A stretch of 64,000 nucleotides of DNA from Acholoe squamosa (GCA_949317995.1 OX439035.1:1714681-1778680), one strand, 5' to 3'. Positions 1 to 13,310 are shown, numbered from the stretch's first letter. Notes: generated by a model from the letters alone, not told the origin. Translations and numbers: made by a program.

Positions 1-137
1 TGGGCTGACCTGGGGCTTACCTTGGGCTGACCTGGGGCTGACCTTGGGCTGACCTTGGGCTGACCTGGGGCTGACCTTGGGCTGACATTGGGCTGAACTG
101 GGGCTGCATCTTGGGCTGACCTGGGGCTGACCTTGCC
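1..137. repeat. Minisatellite at left window edge
   Basis: Short imperfect tandem repeats built from tgggctgacctggggctgac and close variants, running in from the window edge. It ends in a short unique stretch before a TA microsatellite. No coding potential is seen. It probably lies in an upstream intron or 5' flank of the ankyrin gene. Confidence 0.9.
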
Positions 138-159
138 TGGTGTGGCGCAGACAAGATGT

Positions 160-162
<3 letters not shown>

Positions 163-221
<59 letters not shown>
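163..221. repeat. (TA)n microsatellite
   Basis: Uninterrupted TA dinucleotide run of about 59 bp. Confidence 0.97.
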
Positions 222-224
<3 letters not shown>

Positions 225-3200
225 ATGGTATCTGTTGATGTTTATGCTGTTCATAGACTACTTTGGGCATTGAATAGAGGTATATAGAGTGTGGTAATTA
301 TATTTTGTCCTGGTCCAATGTCCGTCCGAACTTGCAAAAAGTGGTGAAAAATCCAGCATTTCCGCGTTTCAACGAATGGTGCTCACCTTTTCGGGGTTCA
401 AAGTATGTAAATATCTGGTTAAATCAGTTTCCCAACCTGTTTACTACAAATGTTGTGAGTGTAAAGGTCTTATGACAAGGGAAAATGGTTATATCCATGC
501 TATTACTATGTCATATACATCGTGTAACGATGGTCACATTTATACGTGATGAATGAGTAAAGTTAGGGGGGCAACAGAGGAGATATACTGTACAATAAGT
601 GTACAATTGCACTTGATTTACATAGTACAAACCCTAAATATAATTCAGAGTGATATTCAGGCGAATAGAAGGTATTTTAGTGTTGTTATAGAAAAGTGCA
701 GAAAGGTTGGGATGAAATCAACAAATTTTCAAAATTTCAAAAATTTGAGATCATCCATAGATTTAGAAGTTTTTGAGAGAGGATATTTCTTTTTGGCATG
801 TACATTGGTAACTATTGTAAGTATAAGCATACCAAATTTAAGGGTGATATGAGCATTTCCAGCTGGTCTGCTATGGACATAGATTATAAATGTGACCATC
901 GTTACACGAAAAGAGATGATTTTCATTGATGGCTTACCAAAACTGACATTTTAGGAGTACAACTTTGGAATCATGTTTTTTGGGGGCCCAAGATGTTGGT
1001 CTTCCAATATAATAAAGTGCATTTCATTGATATTAAATTTTACGTGTTTGGACTCTGTGCCCTAAAGTGGGTAGAAATCGAAAATCTGACCCATATATAT
1101 ATACTCCTTATGCAGACCTTCATCTAAGTACTATGGATTGTTCACATACTTTGGTGTACTTAAGACGGACACATCAGCTAGCCATCTTATATGGTCTGCC
1201 AATAATCTATCAATTGCTACATGACTGCTGATCCAGGCAGCTTTATGTCTAGCATTCGTGACCATTTTATATCTAACCTCCACCGTGTGCTTTGTGTGAC
1301 AGGTAAGTTGTATTAGGAGGTAGCACTTTCCGTACATTCTACTCTGGAATAATTGCTAGCAGCAACCAAAATGGCTCGGTTATAATATAACCGACAACCA
1401 TTCATGTAGTTGAGGGTCTCAAACAAGTACCAGGCTTGAATAAGCACCAGTGATACAGGGACATTGAAATCAATCTTAAGCCCTAATGTGTATTTGAATA
1501 AGCACCAGTATTACAGGGACATTGAAATCAATGTTAAGCCCTAATGTGTATTTGAATAAGCACCGGTGTCAAGTGATGGCCTGGAGGGTGTTGCTCCTAT
1601 AGTAAAAGGAAAAGCTGGCTAAAAATGCCCTCATTTCCAGTCCTTTCTTTTCATGTAGCTATAACTTGTCCCTTTTGTTGCTCACAAGTGGTCATTCAAG
1701 TGTGGTGCTAAAAAAGGGGGATTTGAGTAGGTACCTAGTTGGGAGAAGTCAGTCAGTATGATATACTATAGAGTGTGTGACATGAGTAGGTACCTGGTAG
1801 TGCAGCTCTCTCTGTTTTAAACAAGGCAGGTGACTTTTCAGACTAATGTGGTGAATGCAAGTTGAATGGTGAAGCAGAGCGTGACTTCTTTTGAAAAGAG
1901 GGTACCTACTGACAGCTCTTTTTACCATAGGAGCAACACGCTGCAGGGGTACAGAGGTATTCAGACAGATACATTTAGGGGTTGATGTGGATTTGACACA
2001 TCATGTGCTTTTGTGATAAACCCCATCTGGCTTAAATGATATGCACCGTAAAAAGAAAACCGTCAAAACCACAATGATCCTCTGACAACTTTGTGACAAA
2101 TTCTTCGCCATTATTTATACAGACTCATGGCTCAATGCTTTAACGTGCTGTTTTCTAGGCCTGTGCTGTAGAAAGTGCACAGCGTCACTTCATCATTTAC
2201 AACAGTGCCTGGCGGAGCAAATAGTTATTTTTTAGAATATATCGATAAAGGCTCAACTCATTATATGCGGAAAATGTGTGGCACACATCCACACACACAC
2301 ACTAACATTCATCTATACAACTGATGTTTAATGTAGTTTTCCCCCCATAGATATGGCCTGAGCTGTCACAAAGACACCAAACACTGTCACATCCCTTAAC
2401 TCACCAGCCTCATAAAAGAAATAGACAAAAGGTTATTGAAATATCTCTCCACAGGTTGATTTAGCACACCTGGCATTTCTCTATGAACAGGTCAAAAAGT
2501 GATAGGGCTATTTTGAAATAAGGACCTGGATGTAATGGGTATCATTACTGGCCATAAGAACTACAGGTAGCTGTACGAAAGGAGAAACTAGGTGACAGGT
2601 TCTATAAGGCAGGTTAAAATGGTAGACAAGCCTTATGCTGGGTATTGTTTCATAACCTGAGGAAATTTATAATTGCAGGCCTCGCACATCATATTGCCCA
2701 AAGTGAATTTGAAGACAATAACTTGCATTACAAAAATACTGATATTTTTATTGGTAATGAAATGGAAATGACTGATTTTTTCCAGATATCATGTCCATAA
2801 TCGGTCACAATGTATAATAAACTGTATGCAGAAATCAAGTAAATCAGTTTACACAGGTTTGCTGGGCAATATTGACATGAATGCAAGTTAATGACCTCTG
2901 TGGTAGGGGGCATGTAGGGTGATAATGCAAACACAAGATCAGACAATTCTGTACCTTTCGACTCTGGTGAGTGAGGACCCGTGGACATCCATCAACCAAT
3001 GGTATTCACCTGATTCATCAGGGCGAAAGGAAGGTGATCTTGCTACCATCAAGATGGGTTAGGGATGATTTGAACACCTGAATTAATTTGTCTATTTTTG
3101 TCCTCAACATTTTGTGATGCTGGGCAGTTTCCTAGCAAACATGTATAGTAAACAAAACAGTGATAACTTCCTGATAGAATCTGAAGAAGAAAAATATGAT

Positions 3201-4217
3201 TGCTCTGATAATTTCCACTTTGATTCCTGATGCAGGGAGTTTGCTCCATCACCAACCTTTAGCTCCTCTCACCCAATTCTAAGATTGTGAGATAAAAATC
3301 CATTGCCTTCAAAAGGTTACAGATAGATGCTCAATCTGCCTTAGACGTTTAAAAGCCAGAGCCGGAGTTGGCCACATAGGCGGTCAATGAGCCATGAAGA
3401 GTAAAAGTAGGAGTCACATCTAGATGGTCAAAGAGCCATGAAGAGTAAAAGTAGGAGTCACATATAGATGGTCAAAGAGCCTTAGACTTAGAGAGTTAAA
3501 AGTTTAATTCATACAGCGCCCCCAAGTACTTGTCGAGTTGTAGTCACGTACATAAGGTGTGACTTCCGTTACAAACCTTTTACCTGTACACCGTGCTGCC
3601 CCCTACTGGGACTTCCGCCACTCAGGGAATCAGGGACTCCTTCCCACAGGGGTCATCAAGATCAAGTATCAAAAAACATACTTCCACTGCCAGGGGAATT
3701 GGCCATTTCAAGGAATATTTGAACAAATCAGCTTCCAAAATGTTTGTTTACTAGGGAGGATTTGACATTTCACTTAATCTAGAAGTCAGATTATGAGGTT
3801 TAGATAATGCATAAAACCCAATGTCTGGTTAGCACAGCCAATTTTCTAATTTTTTATTCTACTCTTTACGAGTATAGGCAGGCTTGTCTTCATATCGAAG
3901 AACCAAAAGCTCCAAATCTTGAATCTATAATTGTGTTTTAGTTTGAGGATTGATTCCTTAGCCTCATCTTGCTTCTTAGAATATCTAAAATGTTATAGGA
4001 AACAAAAAAGACGTGCAAACATGTAGAGGGTCTTATAAACAGAAGCAGATGCCATCCCTTTATACACAAAGTGCAGCCAATCAGCACACATCACACAGCC
4101 ATGTGACCTTTACCACAAACAGCCACCATTTTGACTGATGGCTGCTGGGAGCGTTTCTGGTTTCGGCAGCAATCAGTCAGGTATTGGTTATTCATAGCGG
4201 CAGGTGCAGTCACAAGG

Positions 4218-4220
<3 letters not shown>
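222..4220. other. Non-coding stretch, presumed intron of the ankyrin gene
   Basis: No convincing exon is seen on either strand; the short ORFs here have no recognisable domain. Two small direct duplications occur: a 58-bp unit (caccagtgatacagggacat...) in about 2.3 copies near 1437-1570, and a 44-bp unit (gagccatgaagagtaaaagt...) in two copies at 3389-3481. Because the first visible ankyrin exon at 5282 starts mid-domain, this is most likely intron, but a short 5' exon could be hidden here. Confidence 0.5.

Positions 4221-4223
<3 letters not shown>

Positions 4224-4300
<77 letters not shown>
4224..4300. repeat. (TA)n microsatellite
   Basis: Uninterrupted AT/TA run of about 77 bp. Confidence 0.97.
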
Positions 4301-4301
<1 letters not shown>

Positions 4302-4592
4302 CCACAGGAAATGGATAAAGTACATCCTCCTGATTTATCTTATAGGGGTCTTTTACTAACGTGTTTACACTGATTCTGGAAGCATCTTATCTCTATCTCT
4401 TATTTCTAAGACAGAGTTCATGTTTCTTCAGTACGCTTATGGTATTTCAAATACATTAATAATTATGCTCGTTTGAAAGTGAAACCTTGATCATCCGGGC
4501 ATTCCTGGGCCTATTACAAATATGTTTGCCACAAGTACAGAATAATCTCAAGCCAATCCAGGTTTTGGATATGTCTACCTTACTCACATCTC

Positions 4593-4642
4593 CCTCTATC
4601 TCTCTCTCTCTCTTTCTCTCTGTCTCTCTGTCTCTCTGTCTT

Positions 4643-4700
<58 letters not shown>
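4593..4700. repeat. (CT)n microsatellite
   Basis: CT-dinucleotide tract, slightly interrupted at its left end by ctgt and cttt variants and pure from about 4645. It creates an artificial Leu-Ser ORF. A second (CT)n tract of about 33 bp lies at 6999-7031. Confidence 0.95.
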
Positions 4701-4703
<3 letters not shown>

Positions 4704-5052
4704 CACTTCACCGTTCACTGCCCCACTTAACCTCCTTCCCCCCCTCCCCACCTGTGCTGGTTCCTGATGGTGGTAATTGGTTTGGTGATTCTAAGATCAT
4801 TAAGTGCCCCAGTAGTTGTTGAGGTTCTGCACCTTAATGAGATTGTTGTGATAGGCAGTACAAGGTACTAGATTACCTTGTCCCCTACTAACCATTTCAT
4901 GGCTGCTATTTCCTTATTATTTCTGACTTCAGCGCCCTTGAATTGACCAACATCAATCGGGTTTATCCCAGCTGTTCTTTGAAAGTGCAAAAATGTTACT
5001 CAGTGTTATAATTATTGTACATCTGACCTGCTATTTATTGTGTATTGTTGTA

Positions 5053-5281
5053 TATTTGGTGGCTAAGGCTATAGACCCGTTACTCAGTGTATATAATTGT
5101 ATATTTGACCTGTTACTGAGTATATATTTGACCTCTTACTGAGTGCATATATTTGTATATTTGTAGGAGGAGAAGACAAGGGCTAAGGCTATAGACCTGT
5201 TACTAAGTGTACATATTTCACATGTTACTGACTGATTTTATTGTATATTTCATTGTATATTTTATTGTATATTTGACACAG
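5053..5281 (+). repeat. Decayed duplicates of the 5' end of the first visible ankyrin exon
   Basis: A copy of the first 42 nt of the exon at 5282, preceded by its own TAG 3' splice site, sits at 5167-5208 (gaggagaagacaagggctaa...). A second, more diverged piece (ggctaaggctatagacccgt) starts at about 5060, with fragments of 'gacctgttactgagt' between them. Another fragment with an acceptor-like CAG lies downstream near 5564-5583 (caggaggagaagacaaga). The 5167 copy runs to a stop after about 22 codons and has no evident donor. These look like partial tandem duplications of an intron/exon border. Confidence 0.8.
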
Positions 5282-6993
5282 GAGGAGAAGACAAGGGCTA
5301 AGGCTATAGACCTGTTACTAAGTAAAGGAGCAGATGTAAACATTCAGGACGACTCTGGCCGCACAGCGCTCAGCTACGCCTGCGAGCTGCGCTGTAACGA
5401 TGTTGTCAAGGTTTTGTTCAAGAACAATGTAGACCCAGATATCGCTGATAATGACGGTGAGTGGTGATTGTGTTCCATTCATTTTTTGACCTAATATTGA
5501 TGATTACACTTGTTACTATAATGATAGTGACCAGGCACTTATTCTAATATACCTGATGATACAGGAGGAGAAGACAAGAATATCAACTGACAATTTGTCT
5601 GTCTTACTAAGAGGGGTGCTGAAATCAGGTCACTCTAAGGGAGTGATCATTTTTTAACAACAGGGAGGGGGCTGGTGGGTTTGAGGGGGGGGCAGAATTT
5701 TTTCAACCCCTTGACCAGGGGGGTCAGAACTTTTTCAATACCTCTGATGGGGGGGTCAAAATAATTTCACCTGTTTTCAGCGGGATTTTTGTCCCTTATG
5801 GGGGGTCGAAAAAATTTGACCCCCTCGAGAGGGGGAGTCCAAATTTTTTTAGCGCGTCCGCGCGCAAACCCACCAGCCCCCCCTGTTCTTAAAAAATGAT
5901 CACTCCCTAAGCGGCATACATAGACAAAGGTTCATGAGTAGTGGGTATGACAGAAGGTTATCTCAAGAGGCAAATCCGAGTGAGATAACCCTCTGCCATA
6001 CCCACTACAAGTGAATCTTTGTATTTATTTCTGAGACTAAACCTAAGGGACCTCCATATTTCATTCTTTCAGACATGAAATGAACTACCCTTATTGACGG
6101 TTTGAGGCCTATGTTGTCGTTATTGATACTAACCCATGACAACAATTAGGGTTCCAAATTGTCAAGAAACCCAGTATTGTATTTGACCCGATAAGCGCTT
6201 GTCCACTACTAAGCACACCCTCCCCTTTTGGCGCTTTACACAGACTGGAAAAAGGCATAATTTTCACTATTCTGGAGGGAGTTAAACTCTTCAATACTAA
6301 ACTACCATAAAAATGATTTGCTAAGCACTCTGTGTGCTTATTAGATCAAATATGGTATGTGCAGAACTCTGACTGCTCTACCAAACCTTATGTACATGCT
6401 CACATAGAGACCATTGTTAGCAAGATTAATTGTAAGTCACATGGCTGACAGTGCAGCAACCATCTAAGATAACCAAATCGTCAGTGAAACCCTGTGTCAT
6501 GTGTCGTGTGGCGAGAAGTGCACAGACTTGTGTTCTATTGAATCACACTCCTGTACCATGTGTCATGTGGTGAGAAGTGCACAGACTTGTGTTAATAATG
6601 TATTAGTGTGGGAGCCCATGGCACGGTGCTATGTGTAAAAGCCCCATGGGAGACGGACCACCTGTGTCAACGCGACACAAGAACATGACACGACCACCAG
6701 GTAAAATGTCACTCTCAGTTCCACCCACGGGCGTGGACTGGTTACCAGATTGAGTCTGTGTAGGTGTTATCCATATGCTATAGAAGGGTGAGAAACTAAA
6801 GGGAACAGTGCTGTCCTCTGGTGCTTTTATTTGCCATGCACAGACCTTGATTACGGAGGTGGTGGGTTACTTTGGCAAAGTAACCACTCACCTCCGTAAA
6901 CTATCACATAGACATTTAGTCAACCGAGATCAAGCGCTAACTATATATAAGCACTGTGTAATGCCAAACCTTGATTCAAGGTTTGGCATTACT

Positions 6994-7035
<42 letters not shown>

Positions 7036-10000
7036 TGTGAATCGTGTCAGGTGCTGTGTTACTAATAGCCTATAACTACCCTTACCTGGTTACCATGGAA
7101 ACCAATTGTAATAAATGTGAAACGGGTCTGTAGTCGTGTTGTATGGAGATGAAAATAACGTTCTAACCCCTCGAGTTTCATCATTCATCAGACTTATAAA
7201 ACACAATGTGCATTATAATATCTACCTGAAAGGTTTTTTTACCTCATCAACCATTAAGGAGCAGCTGAGATGATTCATTAGGGCAGTTGATTCATTAGTT
7301 TATTTAGAGCATGACATCCTGGTTAAAGATGAACTTTGATATTGCTGTTAGTTTCTACCTTACACATGGGTAACAGCAAACATCACTGTTATTTAGTACC
7401 TTACCTTAATGCACCACTCATATATTGGTATCGTTGTTGTACATTACAGGAAATAAGCTGATCATTTACAGTGCTTTGGTTGGTAATGACAAACATTGAT
7501 ATCACTGTTACTTTGTACCTTACTCATATATTGGTATCGTTGTTGTACATTACAGGGAATAAGCTGATCATTTACAGTGCTTTGGTTGGCAATGACAAAC
7601 ATTGATATCACTGTTACTTTGTACCTTACTCATATATTGGTATCGTTGTTGTACATTACAGGGAATAAGCTGATCATTTACAGTGCTTTGGTTGGCAATG
7701 ACAAACATTGATATCACTGTTATGTTGTACCTTACTCATATATTGGTATCGTTGTTGTACATTACAGGGAATAAGCTGATCATTTACAGTGCTTTGGTTG
7801 GTAATGACAAACATTGATATCACTGTTATGTTGTACCTTACTCATATATTGGTATCGTTGTTGTACATTACAGGGAATAAGCTGATCATTTACAGTGCTT
7901 TGGTTGGCAATGACAAACATTGATATCACTGTTATTTTGTACCTTACTCATATATTGGTATCGTTGTTGTACATTACAGGGAATAAGCTGATCATTTACA
8001 GTGCTTTGGTTGGCAATGACAAACATTGATATCACTGTTATGTTGTACCTTACTCATATATTGGTATCGTTGTTGTACATTACAGGGAATAAGCTGATCA
8101 TTTACAGTGCTTTGGTTGGTAATGACAAACATTGATATCACTGTTATTTTGTACCTTACTCATATATTGGTATCGTTGTTGTACATTACAGGGAATAAGC
8201 TGATCATTTACAGTGCTTTGGTTGGCAATGACAAACATTGATATCACTGTTATTTTGTACCTTACTCATATATTGGTATCGTTGTTGTACATTACAGGGA
8301 ATAAGCTGATCATTTACAGTGCTTTGGTTGGCAATGACAAACATTGATATCACTGTTATTTTGTACCTTACTCATATATTGGTATCGTTGTTGTACATTA
8401 CAGGGAATAAGCTGGTCATTTACAGTGCTTTGGTTGGCAATGACAAACATTGATATCACTGTTATTTTGTACCTTACTCATATATTGGTATCGTTGTTGT
8501 ACATTACAGGGAATAAGCTGATCATTTACAGTGCTTTGGTTGGCAATGACAAACATTGATATCACTGTTATGTTGTACCTTACTCATATATTGGTATCGT
8601 TGTTGTACATTACAGGGAATAAGCTGATCATTTACAGTGCTTTGGTTGGCAATGACAAACATTGATATCACTGTTATGTTGTACCTTACTCATATATTGG
8701 TATCGTTGTTGTACATTACAGGGAATAAGCTGATCATTTACAGTGCTTTGGTTGGCAATGACAAACATTGATATCACTGTTACTTTGTACCTTACTCATA
8801 TATTGGTATCGTTGTTGTACATTACAGGGAATAAGCTGATCATTTACAGTGCTTTGGTTGGCAATGACAAACATTGATATCACTGTTATGTTGTACCTTA
8901 GTCATATATTGGTATCGTTGTTGTACATTACAGGGAATAAGCTGATCATTTACAGTGCTTTGGTTGGCAATGACAAACATTGATATCACTGTTACTTTGT
9001 ACCTTACTCATATATTGGTATCGTTGTTGTACATTACAGGGAATAAGCTGATCATTTACAGTGCTTTGGTTGGCAATGACAAACATTGATATCACTGTTA
9101 TGTTGTACCTTACTCATATATTGGTATCGTTGTTGTACATTACAGGGAATAAGCTGATCATTTACAGTGCTTTGGTTGGCAATGACAAACATTGATATCA
9201 CTGTTATTTTGTACTTTACAGGCAATACACCACTCATATACAGCGCAATGGTGGGTAACGACACAGGTGTGGAGATCCTGATCCGGTCCTTCAGACGTCT
9301 GGGTCTAAACGTGGACCATGTAAACAATGAAGGTCTGACCGCGCTGCTCATTGCCTCCAAACATGGCTTCATCGAATGTGCCTCTATCTTGGCGCTAGAG
9401 GGGAAGGCATGCATCTCCTTCCGGGACCGGGAAAAGGGAATGAATGCTGAGGAGTGGGCACGTGCTCAGGGGTGCTTGACGCCAGAAATTGTGGCATTTT
9501 CCTCGCAGACAGCTTTCCTGAACTATCGCCTACCGCGGGATGATCTGGTGGATGCGGCTGATGACGAGGCACGATGTGGGGCATATGGGGAAAGTGGGAA
9601 TGGTACCGCTAATGATGGTACAGGGAGAAAGATGAGTACAACCTCACGGGCTCGCTTCAACACCTCACCCCCTACAATGAGCAACAAGCCACGACTGAGT
9701 AAAACCAACAAAGACTTGGATATGGATGAATTAAATAAGAAGTTAAGCCAGCTGCACGCCCGGACTGGGGGTCCTCCTAAAACATCAACTCACCTACAGG
9801 TACGTCAGCTATGTCTGCCACTGAGGACTGCATTCAGTTAATGTGTAGGTCACTAAATACAGAATATAGTGCTCACTAAAAGGTGGTCATGAATTTCTGA
9901 TATGGAATAAGTGGCAATTCGAGTTGACAAAACTGGTTGCAAGTATTAGCGACCTAAACTGAGATGATGCCCATAATGGCGTGTGAAGACATGCAAACAT

Positions 10001-11051
10001 AGCTCCATATTAGGGAGTGATTAATTTTTAACAACAGGGGTGGGGCTCGTGGGTTTGAGGGGGGGGGTCAGAATTTTTTCAACACCTCTGATGGGGGGTC
10101 AAAATAATTTCACCTGTTTTCAGTGGAAAACCCCACGTGTTACAATAGGCTAAAATGGGACTTTTGCACGCGATTTTTGTCCCTTATGGGGGGATTGAAA
10201 AAATATTACCCCCTCGAGAGGGGGGTCGAAATTTTTTTTTGTGGGTCCGCATGCAAACCCACCAGCCCTCCCCCCCTTGTTAAAAAATGATCACTCCCTT
10301 AGACTAGTACATACAAATCTACTCAACTCTCTATTGTTATGTAACACAATCTGATATAGATATATTTTTATTGTGGTCAAGAGATATATTGTGCCTACAT
10401 ACAAAGAGGTATAACAATTATGGTTAATACAATTGTCATCTTTCATTTTCGTAACTCTTACATTTTCAGGTCATGGAATATGGTAACCGTGCCAGAGACA
10501 AAAGAAGCAGCCTCCCAAGCATCAAGTTCTTTGGTATGTTCTGGAACAATGATTCTCCGAGTGGTTCCTCGTCTAATCACCAAGGTGATGTCAACCTCCC
10601 AAATATAGACAAAGGAGGTGGCAGTGGGTCTGCACTAACACCAGAGGGTATGCGGAAACACCGGCGGAAGTCTGCGAGTAAACGCGGCCAGACGTCTGAT
10701 GCTGATAATCCTGCACTTCCCCCGCCCAGTCCCAGTTCTGGTATGAGATACGACTGCTCAGAGTCGTCGTCACGGCGACAGAGTGGTGATCAGCGCTCCC
10801 TTTCACCAAGGTCACCCAAATCCCCAAGGTCACCAAAGAGTCCAAACGTGTCACCTCAAGGCTCGCTCCAGTTTATCAAAGCTAATGAGAGAGAGACAAG
10901 CCCTCGGAGTCCGACTCTCACCAGTGCAAGTGGTGTACAGGTTACAATAGACAATGACTCAACAGCATCGCCCAAGCCACCAGAGCTGCTTGAGCCTCTG
11001 AAGAAGCCAGTGGCCAGTGTGCAAGGAATGCAGAAAAAAGCAGTGAAGTGA
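5282..11051 (+). CDS. ANKRD63-like ankyrin repeat protein (3' part, three exons)
   Basis: Exons 5282-5456 (acceptor ttgacacag, donor G|GTGAGT, phase 1), 9222-9799 (acceptor ttgtactttacag, donor CAG|GTACGT, phase 0) and 10470-11051 (acceptor cattttcag, TGA stop) join without a frame break into 444 residues. At least three ankyrin repeats are readable: AIDLLLSKGADVNIQD, GRTALSYACEL...VVKVLF, then DNDGNTPLIYSAMVGND across the first intron, and EGLTALLIASKHGFIECA. The segment LIRSFRRLGL next to the last repeat closely matches the corresponding part of vertebrate ANKRD63 (recalled LVRSFRRLGL), and the repeat order agrees. After GMNAEEWARAQG the chain becomes low-complexity, rich in Ser, Pro and Arg, with SPRSPKSPRSPKSP-type motifs that look like targets of proline-directed kinases. 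No enzyme motif is present, so a scaffold role is inferred. Start and earlier repeats lie left of the window. An ANKRD33/34 relative is possible; the ankyrin call is firm. Confidence 0.85.
5639..5907. mobile_element. PIF/Harbinger-like MITE, copy 1
   Basis: Long terminal inverted repeats beginning GGGAGTGATCATTTTTTAA and ending in the complement, with G-rich and C-rich interiors, flanked by the 3-bp duplication TAA (5636-5638 and 5908-5910). A TWA target duplication and GGG termini are typical of PIF/Harbinger derivatives. It lies in an ankyrin-gene intron and has no coding capacity. Confidence 0.85.
6845..6995 (+). mobile_element. Hairpin-bearing fragment with possible reverse transcriptase remnant
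   Basis: Two hairpins, acggaggtggtgggttactt paired with its complement at 6854-6898 and taatgccaaaccttg/caaggtttggcatta at 6959-6991, flank about 60 bp. In frame this reads LRKLSHRHLVNRDQALTIYK followed by HCVMPNLD, which resembles a short piece of a non-LTR reverse transcriptase thumb region. The resemblance is weak and the fragment is clearly broken; a chance ORF is possible. Confidence 0.3.
7441..9221 (+). repeat. 106-bp tandem array of a 3' splice site plus exon start (17 copies)
   Basis: The acceptor core acattacag recurs at 7441 and every 106 bp to 9137, 17 copies with no indel. Each is followed by sequence translating GNKLIIYSALVGNDKH then TGA. The true exon at 9222 starts GNTPLIYSAMVGND in the same phase, so each unit copies the 3' end of the intron plus about 45 nt of exon. 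Units differ mainly at a few positions (ttatgttg/ttattttg/ttactttg; ggcaatgac/ggtaatgac). The last unit is about 30 bp shorter before the real acceptor. Splicing to any upstream copy would put a stop 16 codons into the exon. Confidence 0.97.
10013..10298. mobile_element. PIF/Harbinger-like MITE, copy 2
   Basis: Same family as the element at 5639, in the same orientation of G-rich then C-rich halves, flanked by TTA on both sides (10010-10012 and 10299-10301). It lies in the last visible intron of the ankyrin gene. Confidence 0.85.
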
Positions 11052-13112
11052 ACAGCCACTTCATTAAGGAATAGTGCAAAGAAAGAGGGAACAATGACTT
11101 AATCACAGAGTAGCAGAAGCTATAGGATGATTAATAAGCTGATTTACTGCACCTAGCCACTCTACCTCAGCCCTGTGTCTAACCGCCCCGTGTCTGTCAG
11201 GAAGTACAATCGTGGGGTAGACAATAGAGCTGATACCTACCATTTCCCTGAGGGACTATGACAATACATGCAGTTAATGCAGAAAGATGGAGTTTAACTC
11301 TGCAACATCAGATGATGTTATATCATGGATAGACTTACCGGTATAAAAGTTATCCGCCCCAAGGTTATTTCAATGGGCCATAGAGCTAAGTATCATAGCG
11401 GCCACCATAGGTCCATGCAGTGTGGTTTGTCAGTACTTGGGATGGTATGACAAAGCACTGTCACATCAAGCGTCATAGCATCCCTCTAGCGGTATGTGTT
11501 AGATTTATGCCAAGGATTTGATTGCAATTTGGGAACCTTGCAGGATCTTTTGTTTCCCTCTGACATTCTCATTTCTCTCTAACTATAGGTTATCAAGCCT
11601 ACCAGACAATTGTGCTCCTAACTATAACTATTGCACTGGTCAGAAGTAACCCTTGGGCCTCAAAAACTCAAAAACTCAATTCTTACAGTTTTACTGTTTT
11701 CAAAAATGAGCTTCAACTTTGCAGTCATGAACAATTTTGTAATCTAATTACAAACCCAAGGATGTATTCGAGTTAGCAATTGCAATTCCAAGGTGTTACA
11801 TTTAAGACTGTTCGTTAATCTCCTGTTCAGATGGGTCCATAAAGGAAAAACCCTTTTTACTTCAAGCACCACGACCTACACTACGTAGTAACCTATGACC
11901 AGCCACCGGTCCCACCCGCAGACGCCTCCTACCTGCTTCTAACAGTATTCTCTGGCAGTGCATTGCAACAGTGTGTGAATGTCCAAATATGGAAGTATCC
12001 CTGAGTACATGTGGATGTCTCTATACCCAAATATGGAAGTACCCCTGCACACCATGTAGCCTTACCCAAGTATGGAAAGGATATTGTTACACATTGTATG
12101 TGGAAATACTTGTGCATTATCTGTACCCATGGGTAATAGCTATGGCATATCCTTGCACCTAGTCACTCTTAACTAGATCTGCACTGATTCTTGCCTCTAG
12201 ATTATACTAGTACATGGAATAGCTGAATGATGGAGAAAGTACAGGGAATATTGTGAGTTTACTTGTCACTCTTGCAGCACATGTTGTGCAAAGGATGTCT
12301 ATTTTGTGTCCAGAATCCAGGATATTTTCAGAGGAATGTACCAAATATATAGTCCATTACTCAAGTTAGGATGACAAATATATTTCAAGGATGATACCAG
12401 ATTCCATTTGTGATTTAACAAGATGCAGCAAATATTACTGAAGCAGTGAATTCCATCTCCAGATTTACCTATTCTGTGCATAGATTATATTATTTTGTGG
12501 ATCCAGATAAGCTGATATAATTTAGGTGTAGCTTATTCTACAATGTCTACAATGGACACATGTGTAACAGATTGAGAATATTCAGGTGAGCCATCTATAA
12601 AATTCATATCACTTTGGAGGCAAAACTTCATTAAATTGTTTTCTTCATTATGGCTTTCAGATCTTGCCAAAAAAGTGAAACTCATCATTCCGCAGTAGTA
12701 AAGAATGTAAACTTCATAGATCCATAGCCTCTGCACTAGCTCCACCGTTCCTGAGTTCAAGCCGCTTAGCGAGTTGATATTTCTATAACTTGCAATGCCT
12801 GCAGTGTGCACGACATGAGAACTTCTCCAACATACTTGTGATGTGTATGTATCTATAAAAGCCATACTTATGTCTATATTCAAACAGAGGACATATTTTC
12901 ACAGAATGTAGCCAGATGCACCTAGTCTTACTAAAATATTTCTCTCATATCATGATATTATGCATTGTGCTTGAAATGTATTTTCTGATATAAGAAAAGT
13001 GTGATCCCAGCATATATATTGTTGTAGATAGCATTCATTGAAGCAAATTATATATCAAATGCTTTATGTTTGTGGTTCACTGTATATGTTACATATGAAA
13101 TATATTGTGTTT
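11052..13112. other. 3' flank of the ankyrin gene
   Basis: Begins as the ankyrin 3' UTR. No canonical AATAAA was noticed in the first 1.5 kb. A 116-codon antisense ORF at 12533-12883 has no recognisable domain. Short direct repeats of tatggaagta occur near 11990-12080. No other feature is supported. Confidence 0.5.
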
Positions 13113-13310
13113 TATACCACGATTTCGGAACTTCCGGTGGGTTTATATGCAGTTTAGCCGTGCATTATTCTGCATATACCACACTTGTGCATTTTTGAAA
13201 TTTTTGGTATATACTTTTTCGAGGTCAAGTTGGACTTAGAATATTTTTGGAGACGCTGGCGGACATAGAAATTTGGTCTCGCCATTGTTTCAATGTGAAA
13301 AATCGTCCCA

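Noticed and set aside
4487-4822. 111-codon ORF
   Set aside because: Its centre is the translated (CT)n microsatellite.
7441-9221. CRISPR-like regular array
   Set aside because: The whole 106-bp unit is repeated with no unique spacers, the setting is an animal intron, and the unit is a duplicated splice border.
12533-12883. 116-codon minus-strand ORF
   Set aside because: No domain, no neighbouring exons, lies antisense in the ankyrin gene 3' flank; chance length in AT-rich DNA.
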